Both the position numbers and the translations under genes were made by a program. A DNA stretch of 64,000 nucleotides from Coriaria nepalensis (taxonomy: Eukaryota; Streptophyta; Magnoliopsida; Cucurbitales; Coriariaceae): positions 9,044,501 through 9,108,500 of the forward strand of contig CP114495.1 of assembly GCA_027186245.1 (NCBI GenBank), read 5' to 3'. Position 1 is the first letter of the stretch, and each line of letters starts with the position of its first letter. The notes under the pieces were generated by a model. It saw only the letters and a list, made by a program, of their open reading frames with translations. It did not search any database and was not told the DNA's origin. Of this stretch, positions 50,575 to 64,000 are shown piece by piece.

Positions 50575-51035
50575 GATGCGGGAAATGGGAATTATGTATA
50601 AATAGTGAATGAGAAGTTTTAACTTGCAGACAGTAAAAATTGGAAGAACCATATGGCTTTTCATGATCATCGCACTTATAAAAGTTACTCTTACATTACA
50701 AATGACGTTATAAATAAAAATAATATATATAATTATGATGATATCCATATGTGATCATTCCCCTAATAAACAATGACTACATGAAAAAGTGGTCAACTAG
50801 TACATTTTTTTTTTTCTGACCAAAACTTGGTCAGATTAAGACAAGTATACAACTATTTTCAATTGAAAAGTGGTTGACGAGCAAAAACGACTTTGAATAT
50901 GCCCTTTAACATTTGGATATTTCACATGTAGCTAATACATTGATCATACCAAGTCTTGATAAACGGAGTGTAATGATAAATGTGTGAAATGAATGACAGG
51001 AAAAGATATGTAATGTAACTTCAGTTTAGATCTAG
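50575..51035 (-). pseudogene. Relic of an RHPY locus (upstream part, coding exon lost)
   Basis: In the same orientation, 50575-50670 resembles 48228-48345 (GTGAATGAGAAGTTTTAACTTGCAGACAGTA vs the RHPY-3 intron/first-exon region). 50780-51035 resembles 48775-48960 (TTCAATTGAAAAGTGGTTGACG; GGATATTTCACATG; GTGTGAAATGAATGACAGGAAAA). The main coding exon is absent. Confidence 0.6.
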
Positions 51036-51310
51036 ATGTTCGAAACGTGATCTAACAACTCCAATTTTGTCTTAAAATTATTCAAATATTGTAATGATTG
51101 ACAAGAATTTTATATTATAATCGTTTTTTCCCATCAATTATCATATTTTTTTATTCTTATTTCAATTTTCAAATTGGATCTTCCTAACGACTACCAGGTC
51201 CTCCATTGTTTTCCTTGCACTTATATTTATAACCTTCTAACCATTTGATCAACAACATTTGATCAATTCCATTTTTCTCAGAGCAAGAAGTTTTGCTTGC
51301 TCATGATCAG

Positions 51311-52253
51311 ATGGAGTACGTTGTAGAATTCTGGTAAGTAAATAAAGCTTTCTCTTTATGTCTTAATTTATAATCCAAATACGGAATAATACATTTACTC
51401 ATACATTCTTTAGAGTATACATATCATAGTCAATCACATCATGTCTTCCATTTAATTCATCTTCAAATGTATTGAAAGCTGAAAAGAACATGTGCTTTGA
51501 TCTCTTCCATTTTCTTGAATCACTATACAATCTTTAATTTCCAACAAATATATATACATTGACAAATTAATTTTGCACAACTGATTGATTAACAACGTTC
51601 GTTTTCTGTTTCTAATTAATAGTGCGAAAGTGGCGATAAAGATTGGAGGCGGACTGTGTTCATGTACATCAAATCTCCTTGATCACCATAACAACCTCGA
51701 AAAACACTTGGAAGATTTAAAGACACAAGTTACCAAGTTGAATTGCCAAAAGAGTGATGTTCTTGCCGGAATAAACGGGGTGAAGAAGTTAGAACAAGCT
51801 AAAAATTGGATCGTCGAGGTGGAAAAGATAAATAAGGCGACGGTGGATATCAAAACTAAAGTTCAGAATGTAAAATGGCATAAAAGAGCATGTTTAGGAG
51901 GACGTATTTGTGAGACAAAAGAGTTAGTATCGGAACTTCTTAACGAAGGTGGTGGATTTTTCGATGAAGTTAAAGGCAACGCGGAAACAAAGCAAGAAAC
52001 TAGCATTCATGAGAGGGCTAAGAATGTCACTCATATCGGGCTTTCGGCTGAAGAAGGGGCAATTTTGAAGACTAAAGACAAAAACCAACGAATGAAATTT
52101 TCACAGATCGATATTGGCGGAGGTAGCAGTGATGATGGTGGTGGTGATAGAGATGTGACCAAGACTATTGGAATTTCAGCAGATGGAAATGGTACTCAGC
52201 TCATACTTGAAGGCGGCAACCTCGATATGGAATATGGACCTATTAAGCTCTAA
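51311..52253 (+). CDS. CC-1: stand-alone RPS5-type coiled-coil protein with Gly-rich tail
   Basis: Exon 1 51311..51333 (MEYVVEF plus TG) and exon 2 51623..52253; TG+T gives Cys, and the protein is 217 aa. Residues 8 to about 120 look like the N-terminal coiled coil of RPS5/RPS2-class CNLs: CSCTSNLLDHHNNLEKHLED, LKTQVTKL, DVLAGINGV, AKNWIVEVEKI. No NB-ARC follows. Instead the last 70 residues are Gly/Asp/Asn-rich with predicted short beta stretches (GLSAEEGAILKT, MKFSQIDIGGG, GISADGNG, LEGGNLDMEYGPIKL). This is too short and regular to be a random truncation: it ends with a stop after a segment that is shared with the charged protein at 54.5 kb. I infer a dedicated adaptor or executor of an NLR pathway. 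Confidence 0.8.
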
Positions 52254-54453
52254 ATTATGTGCTTAGCTAAAAATGGTAGAAAACTCTTTTGTTGCAAATT
52301 GCAATTGAATGATGTTTTTTTTTTCTTCTGTTCATTTGCAATTGATGGGTTCGTGTTATTTTTCTTACACGTCTGTTGTCTAGTTTTCTCTTTTAATAAT
52401 TAAGCTCGATCAGGTTATCACTATAATATATAGTTTGAGTCCCACAAAAAGAAATAAAAAATAAGCACCACTTGATTGATAATTGCTTGATACCGCTTAT
52501 AATAATATGATATAATTTATTAAAAAAATTATATATATATTTAAGATTATTTTTAATATATATTTTATATTAAGAAAACCCATCGTCAAAGATGAAAAGG
52601 GTTAAATTAATTAATTATGAATTATCACATTAATTAATTAAAAACTCTAATGGATCAAGTTTCGTGGGAGCTTCCTGTTACTTTCACAAATCATTATCCA
52701 ATTGCAACTTGACAAAATTTTAATCAGTAAACTACATTATTAAGTATAATTAGTTTATTTATTTATTTATGTACTTATAATTTTATTATATATTATATTT
52801 AATATTTTACGTTCTTAATAAAAATTTTAAATTTTCTATAAATTTATCATCAAATAAGTATTCTTTAAAAAAAAAAAAAAAAAACTCTCTATCAATCCTG
52901 TTATAAGTACGAATTCTTACAATTACTAAGTATATATTAGGGCTCTGTTTTATCTGAAAGTAACAGTCCATAATTTTATAAAATTTCGATTTTTCTCCCC
53001 TGTTTTTCTAATTATTGTTTCATCTATTTTTTTTTCTTCAATTTCTGGTACCGAAAATTGTACAGATTTTAAAACATATAGAGAAAAATATTTTACTGTA
53101 CAACTTTGTTTTTATGAATTCTAACTCCAAAAACTTTGTCTTCACAAGAAATCACACCCAAAATATCTTTTAGATTTTTGGGTATATCTTTTAGATTTTT
53201 TTTTTTTTTAAATTCATTTTAACCCTATTAACAGACATGGGGGCTAGAGAGAGTACTCTATTTTCTATCATTTTTTGGGTGGTTTTTAATTGTTTGATAA
53301 AGTTTTGAGGATTATTGCTTGTTTAGTAAGAGAATTGGGGGAAGTGCTTGTTTGTCCTAAATATTCAGATGACATTGACTTTATTAGTTTATATTGACGG
53401 GTGAAGTGTAAACCCTTCGTCGGTGTCCCTAATTTGCATTACAATATGCATTAAACTAGTTATCAGTTTAGTCACGACTTGGTCAATGCTAATGACAACG
53501 GGTTTTAAGAAAATGAGAGATATCCAACGATTTATTTATTGCAAGTCGTATTTTTTTCAATGTTAATTAAAATGTTGTCAAGCTTTGTGCATCCATCATT
53601 TTCGTATCTTGTTCCTTAATTCAGTATATGCAAGTTAAAACGAACAAAAAAGACATCTTATAAATTAATGACACTGTTTCAAGTAACTAAAGGCATTATG
53701 AAATTTTCCTTTTGACTCCAAATTTCTTAATTATCAGATAATTACTTAATTGATCACAAACACGAACCCAAAATTGCAAATTACAAAGAAGTTTCTACCA
53801 CTAAGCTAATAATTCTGTGTTATATGCATGCTAGTGGATGCTTGCTAGCTGTATCTGATAAAATAATGATAGTACATATTATATTGCTATAGTTAGATAG
53901 TTGGGATACAAGTCTTTATATTCTAGAAATCTACATTATTAATCTCATATATATATATATATATATACACGTGTGACTCTACTTGAAGATCTGAGAGTAT
54001 AGATTTCCCAATTTCATCCATATAAGCATATATGCATACATATTGTTCTTACTCTATCTGACTATCATTTGCATTCACTAGTTATCGTCAGTCAAGGTTT
54101 GTGCATTTTGGGTAAGAAAAAAAGAGTTTGTGTATGCATCGTTTTGGTATTTTTCCTCAAATTTAATATTAATCAGTATATGCAAGTTAAGAGGAACAAA
54201 AAAGACACCTTATAATTAATGCCACTGTTTAAAGGCATCAAGGCATTATGAAACTAACTTCTCAATGATCACATTAGTTTTATCACAAACAATACCCATA
54301 TTCAAGACTTCAATTTATAGTGGTAGCCCGAATTGAGCTTAATTACTACAAACAGATGAGAAAAGCACACAATCGAGAAGTAAGAAAAATAACACGAACC
54401 CAACAATTACAAATTTCAAAGACTTTTCTACCATTATTAGCTAAGCTAATAAT
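52254..54453. other. Intergenic between CC-1 and the charged-tail protein (tail to tail)
   Basis: Contains CC-1's 3' UTR, a segment at 52655-52740 that recurs at 55290-55375, and a copy of the charged gene's 3' end (53600-53825) without its coding part. There is an A-run at 52868-52883 and a TA repeat at 53949-53967. No other gene. Confidence 0.55.
53600..53825 (-). repeat. Orphan copy of the tail-module 3' UTR
   Basis: On the minus strand it matches the 3' UTR of the gene at 54454-54837 and that of CC-1 (phrases GGGTTCGTGTT, TTAGCTTAGTGGTAGAAA). The further-downstream part (CAGTATATGCAAGTTAA, GAACAAAAAAGACA) matches 54170-54245. The coding exon is not present. Confidence 0.65.
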
Positions 54454-54837
54454 TTAGAGGGAAATATTTCCATACTCCATGATCGTTTCCCCGCCTTCAA
54501 CTGTGAATTCAGCACCCTTTCCAATAGCTCCAGCTCCAACCACAGTGTTTACATTCTTTCCATCATTACTACCTTGAGTCATGTTGACATCTCCAAATTT
54601 AAAGTTCTGCTTTTGGTCTTTAGTCACAACCTTTCCACCATCTACAGCTACCTTCCCTACAAGTTTGTTCACCGTAGGTATCTCTTTCTTTGGCTTCTCT
54701 TCTTCCTTAACTTGATTAGCATTAGCATCTTCTGACTTAATCTCAACCTCAACCTCAACCTTCTCCTCCTCCTCTTCTTCTAAAAAATTGCTAGCCTTCG
54801 TTTGCGTCTTTTCTTGTTCCTTCACACGTGTGGCCAT
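54454..54837 (-). CDS. Charged Glu/Lys-rich protein with CC-1-like C-terminal module
   Basis: 127 aa from the ATG at 54837 (MATRVKEQEKTQTKASNF). The first half is an extreme Glu/Lys/Val-rich segment (EEEEEEKVEVEVEIKSED), probably extended or helical. The second half aligns with the C-terminus of CC-1: GKVAVDGGKVVT, FKFGDVNMTQG, TVVGAGAIGKG, VEGGETIMEYGNISL (CC-1 ends LEGGNLDMEYGPIKL). The 3' UTRs are also homologous. A 5'UTR intron is likely (donor ACACAG|GTAACT at 55015, acceptor TTTTACAG at 54853). There is no coiled-coil domain and no known family. I infer that the tail module was joined to a new N-terminus, or that the coiled coil was lost. Confidence 0.75.
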   Translation of the reverse strand: MATRVKEQEKTQTKASNFLEEEEEEKVEVEVEIKSEDANANQVKEEEKPKKEIPTVNKLVGKVAVDGGKVVTKDQKQNFKFGDVNMTQGSNDGKNVNTVVGAGAIGKGAEFTVEGGETIMEYGNISL

Positions 54838-55100
54838 TCTAATGATCAACTACTGTAAAATACAAAAAATATACATTAATTTGAATGACTATTTTTTTTT
54901 TTTTTAATTTGAAAAAATTTAAAAACTATAAGATCAAGAACAAGAGTTTTGAGAGTATATTAAGGAAGTCATTAATTTCTTCGGTGAAATTAAAGAGAAT
55001 ACAAGGGGAGTTACCTGTGTGATAAAACCACCAATCAGGCTCTTGATTTTAGATGGGTATAGGATATGGTCTGAAATGGGTGAGATGGAAGAAGATGATA

Positions 55101-55106
55101 TTTATA
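55101..55106 (-). promoter_or_regulatory. TATA box of the charged-tail protein gene
   Basis: TATAAA on the minus strand, about 85 bp before the leader donor. Confidence 0.5.
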
Positions 55107-55109
55107 CTA

Positions 55110-57289
55110 CTCATGCCTAATATAAAATAAATTTGTATAATGGATGGTCTATATTTACCTTACTCATAATTCTTGGACCATCAACGGCTGAGGTTAACTT
55201 ACGTTCTTTCCTTTTCATCCTGAAAAAGTCATACTAATTATTCGACAAGGCTATAAGCTACTTGTCTTTACATTCACATTGCAATAGACGACCTTCGTAG
55301 GAGCTTCCTGTTGCTTTCATAAATTATTATTCAATTGCAACTTGACAAAATATTAATCAATAATCAATATATATATATAGTTCATCAATCGTTTTAATGA
55401 TAGAAGGTTCTAAGTTAAGTAGTATAAACACGTGCTTATTTAAATAAAAGAGTTGGGCCCTAAATATTCTTACAGGTGGCATTGACTTCAACAGGTCTTG
55501 GTCAGTTGTTAGCTAATTTGGATCGAAGTGTGGAGGAAGGTGCTCACTCAACCGTTCTTGTCTCCCTTTTTTGTTTTTTTTTTATCGGTTAGTAGTTTTT
55601 ATTTGGCAATGACAGGCTTGCAAGAGGCATTCTTGTCTCCTCTTTGTTTTTATCTATCTAGGCACGTTGGGTCAAGAAAAGAGAAAGAAAAACTATTCCA
55701 CGTCTGATCAGAATTTTAGAATAAATGATAAATTATTGAGAATAGAGATTAAGAAATTGAGAATAGAACATGAATCAAAATTATACGTCCATCAAGTAGA
55801 GATTCATACAAATTTGGCCACCCATTAAGTTAGGCCAAACACCACCCAACTGTTCATGTAATATTTATCTAATTATTACGACTTTACCTCCCTTCCCTTT
55901 CCTTTAAGCATTAGTCTTATCTTTCCTTTCTCTCTTCTTTAGTTTTTTCCTACAAAAAAAAAAAAAAAAAACTAAAAAAATGAAGGAACAAAAAGAAATG
56001 GTGATATTTTATTGAGCTTGACTGTTTTTTGTTTTATTGAATTTCTCTTTTTTTTTTCTTTTTTTTTCTTTTCTTTTTCATGTATATATTGATAATCGAA
56101 GGACATGTTATACTTTATTGTTGATTATACTTATTTTTATAAAAGAAAAAAACAAAAATCATTCACCATAGTTTTTGTTGAATCTGGAGATTTTTGGAAG
56201 GATGTACGAGTCATTCAGTTTGTATACATAGACTAGTTCAGAAGGTAAAGTTGATTTTTGGTTTTTATTCCAAACTCACTATTTGTTCGACTCTTACAAC
56301 TGAAGTGCAGGGGCTGTTCCTGGGTCTTCAAAAAGCATTGTGTATTGGCTGGCTGTTCATCATTGGTGGAACATCATAAAAAGTGATTCTCTTAGTTCAA
56401 ACCATTCATAAAAAGTATTCTATTTGGTCGGTTCATCGTCGGTGGAACATCATCCACTTCTAATTGAAATCTTTTCAGATTTAAATTTCATATATTTTTA
56501 GAGAATCGAACTTTGTTGTAGATACTTTTGTTAATATTAGCTTAGATAATGATGTTGCTTATTATTCTGAGAGTTCTTTCTCTTTTCAAATAAGATATTG
56601 CCTTATTGAAGATAGAGTGGGTTCTCCTTATTTACGGATATATATATATATATATATCATACCAAATTTATCATTATTTTCTTACCCGAGAATCTTAACT
56701 GTTCACAGCTGATCTTGACAAACGAAAGGAAGGAAGGCAAATTTATCATTTTTCCAGAAACAAACGAAACCCATAACTTTTAATAATTTTATACGACCGC
56801 ATTGTATGGGTAGTTGTTGATCTTGACAATGCAGGTCAGAAAGGAAGGCAAATTAGTCAATGTAAGAGCATGATCATTGGAAGCACATTGCAATATATTA
56901 TTACACACAAACAATGTAACATAATTATCGTTCATGCATGAGGGGACAACGCGATTTCTCAAAAATGGATTGTACTTAATAAATTAATTAATGCAAGTTG
57001 AAAAAAAAAATTTCAGTTAGTTGACTATCTAACTCAATTTTATTTTTCAACTTGCTTTAATTAATTAATCATATATAATTCATATATTAAGCAAATTAAG
57101 CATAAGAATTAATATTCAGTTTTGAAAAATATAAAAATAAAAAAATAAAAAAACAATAATTGCTGGGTAAATTGTATGAACCTCATCGAATATATAAATT
57201 AATTTAATATATGATCAGAATAGAATATGATTTTCCGAATCAAAATTTCAATGGTTTCTTTTTTATAAGAAAAAACTGCATTTTGTTTC
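55110..57289. other. Intergenic upstream of CDC48-like gene
   Basis: No gene supported. It holds a duplicate (55290-55375) of 52655-52740, an A-rich tract at 55952-55979, a TA repeat at 56638-56657 and dispersed repeat copy 3. Confidence 0.5.
56815..56945 (+). repeat. Dispersed repeat copy 3
   Basis: GCAGGTCAGAAAGGAAGGCA, GTCAATGTAAGAGCATGATC, then TTGCAATATATTATTACAC and CATGCATGAGGGG: the same order as in copies at 1641 and 2552. Confidence 0.55.
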
Positions 57290-57296
57290 TATAAAT
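57290..57296 (+). promoter_or_regulatory. TATA box of the CDC48-like gene
   Basis: TATAAAT about 90 bp upstream of the ATG at 57384. Confidence 0.5.
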
Positions 57297-57383
57297 ATGC
57301 AAAAAGCTTCGCAATAAAATCAACGGTCCGTCAGATCTTCACAAATCAAGAGGAGAAAGACAAACCAAAAAGGTTCAAAAGCT

Positions 57384-62274
<4,891 letters not shown>

Positions 62275-63333
62275 AGATCATGCAGGCGCTGCTTAATTTG
62301 ACGGTGGTTAGAAACAGTGCTAGATCCGGAAACTGAAGAAGAAAGAAAATGGAGAAAAACTACTTGCATAGTTGTATTAGGTGCTTTGATTAAATATGCA
62401 TCTCTCTCTCTAGTATGTAGTATATTATATATATATATACATAAAGTTTTTCTATTAAAATCATCGATAATGAATAAAAAATATCGAAATTATCTTCATA
62501 AATTTTAGACTTTTAGACCGACAACTTACCCGATGGATGGCGAATATACAAATCCAAGGATCTTTTTTCTTCCACCGGTGGCGAATCCAGAATTTCTTTC
62601 TTACTATATAGCCTTTAATGGATGAGGCCCCTCCCAAATCTTACAAGAAAATTTTATATGTTATTGAAAGTTTATGAAAGCATGCCTCCACACTGGTTCG
62701 AAATGGGTCAATTAAAAAAATAAATAAAAAAAAATTTATTTAATATATAATTAATATTCGGTACGCACTTCTTTCTTCTCGATTGGACCCTTTTAACTTA
62801 AATATTACACCTCGCTCCTTATACCCACTGACCTTCGAATAGTGTAACTTAAATTGTTAACAATCTCAAAATAATTAAATAAATTTAAATATAAAATATC
62901 ATCGGAAATATCGACGACTTCTTTTGTTTTTTTGTTTGGATTCTCATCTATTTTTATTATTAAAAATTATAAAATTTAATAAATATATTAAGAAAATAAA
63001 TATAAAAATAGTTAAATATACATCATCGTCTTTCTCGAAGACTTCTAATGTATCCACAATACCGTTTGACATGAATGACACAGGCCAGCTCTACAGAGAT
63101 AGTGGAAGTCCTTTTAAAATATATAATTAATATTACGTACGCACTTCTCAACAGCTTCTTCTCAATTGGCCCCTTTTAACTTTAATGTATACCTACCTCC
63201 TTAACATCCACTAACATTTGAGCAGAGCATTCATTAATTTCTCCAGTAACCTTCTGATCAGATCAAGAACTTCAATTTTATTATTATTATTATTTTTTGC
63301 TATAGCAGGAAGGTTTGGAAATTTCTCTATCAG
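62275..63333. other. Intergenic between CDC48-like gene and CC-2
   Basis: 3' UTR of the ATPase, a TA repeat near 62426-62439, then two related stretches at about 62720-62830 and 63117-63215 (TATATAATTAATATT[CA]GTACGCACTTCT, CTTCTC[GA]ATTGG[AC]CCC). No gene seen. Confidence 0.5.
62735..63215. repeat. Direct repeat pair upstream of CC-2
   Basis: 62740-62815 and 63118-63205 share TATATAATTAATATT, GTACGCACTTCT, CTTCTC-ATTGG-CCCTTTTAACTT and a following CCT-C-C-TTA-CCACT stretch, in the same orientation about 380 bp apart. Confidence 0.65.
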
Positions 63334-64000
63334 ATGGAGTGTGTTTCTGCTGTTGTGGAATTAGTGTAAGCAGAAAAAACTTTCCCCTTTAACCTAAATT
63401 TGTTTGAACTTCTGATACTCCTTTGTCTAGTTGATCATATACCTTCTTCTACATGTATGTCTTTTTATATTTATTTATTAATTTTATTATGCGTTAATTA
63501 ATTTGATGATATAACTATGTATCAATACTTGAGCATAAATAATTTATCCTTTCTCAACAATTGATCATACTAGGAATGAATTGGTGAAGATAGTACGCTC
63601 TGTGTGTTCATGGGCGGGAAGGCAGCTCGACTACCATAGACACCTCGAAAGACACATGCAAGAATTGAATACAGAAGTTGGCAGGCTCGATGGCCGAAAG
63701 AGAGACGTGGTTGCCGGAATAGGTCGAAGGGTGAATAATTTAGAGGCATGTCGGGATTGGGTGGGCCGGGTGGACACTATAATAGCGGAAGTGTTGTCTA
63801 TTGAGATTAAAGTAAAGGAAGTAAAATGGTGGAAGAGAGCTGGTTTAGGAGGAACTGTATGCGCTAAGAAGGTAAAGGTAAGAAAGCTTTACGATGAAGG
63901 TTCTGCTTTTGTTGCTGAAGTTAGTGGTGAGGGAAATTTAGCGATTGGCGTGAATGCAATGGGTGATGGTGCGATAATAGAGAATCGTAATGGTGGAGAG
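63334..64000 (+). CDS. CC-2: second stand-alone RPS5-type coiled-coil protein, 3' end outside window
   Basis: Exon 1 63334..63365 (MECVSAVVEL plus GT, donor GT|GTAAGC) and exon 2 from 63574 (G completes Val) to the window edge. The protein reads NELVKIVRSVCSWAGRQLDY, HRHLERHMQELNTEVGRL, DVVAGIGRRVNNLEACRDWV, VKWWKRAGLGGTVCAKK, paralogous to CC-1 (VKWHKRACLGGRIC). After the coiled coil comes SGEGNLAIGVNAMGDGAIIE and then the window ends, so the Gly-rich tail begins at the same place as in CC-1. Whether an NB-ARC follows outside cannot be seen, but no P-loop appears where one would begin in a CNL. Confidence 0.75.

Overview
The window looks like a chromosome segment of a eudicot plant. It is AT-rich, its genes carry many GT-AG introns, and it encodes a chloroplast Rieske protein, a SHAQKYF-type MYB, DUF3774 wound-induced proteins and non-TIR NB-ARC-LRR resistance genes. 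The species cannot be told from the sequence alone. I rebuilt gene models by joining exons where splice sites, reading phase and family homology agree. Left part (1-27 kb), mostly conserved single-copy genes: a VAP4-type MSP-domain protein running off the left edge (-); a tandem duplication of an uncharacterised 'RHPY' gene (+) next to a wound-induced DUF3774 gene (-), the second RHPY copy being broken; a third DUF3774 gene (-); an ABC1/UbiB (ADCK2-like) atypical kinase (+); PETC (-); a SHAQKYF MYB-related factor (+) whose start is obscured by a run of 16 G; UBP14 (-, 20 exons, 804 aa); and a universal stress protein (+). Middle part (29-46 kb), an NLR cluster on the + strand: one intact NB-ARC-LRR gene, a 5'-truncated multiply broken copy, a rearranged 3' fragment with an inverted piece, a copy split by one TAG, and a divergent copy with two frameshifts, a nonsense codon and an altered P-loop. 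The intact gene and the two 3' copies with leaders have a 5'UTR intron ending just before the ATG. Their N-termini are about 100 residues and lack the usual CNL coiled coil. Right part (47-64 kb), an accessory region followed by a divergent CDC48-like AAA-ATPase (+, 793 aa) with a TPR retropseudogene in one intron. The accessory region holds another RHPY gene (-), a relic of it, two genes for stand-alone RPS5-type coiled-coil domains with no NB-ARC (+; the second is cut by the window end), and a charged protein (-). The main candidate for an undescribed system is that RHPY proteins, coiled-coil-only proteins and the charged protein all end in a related Gly/Asn-rich, beta-prone tail with a core like G-[hydrophobic]-x-A-x-x-G-G-x-[IV]. 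Three unrelated N-terminal architectures therefore share one C-terminal module beside a cluster of NLRs without a coiled coil. This arrangement resembles the split sensor/executor NLR systems of fungi, but that functional reading is inference.
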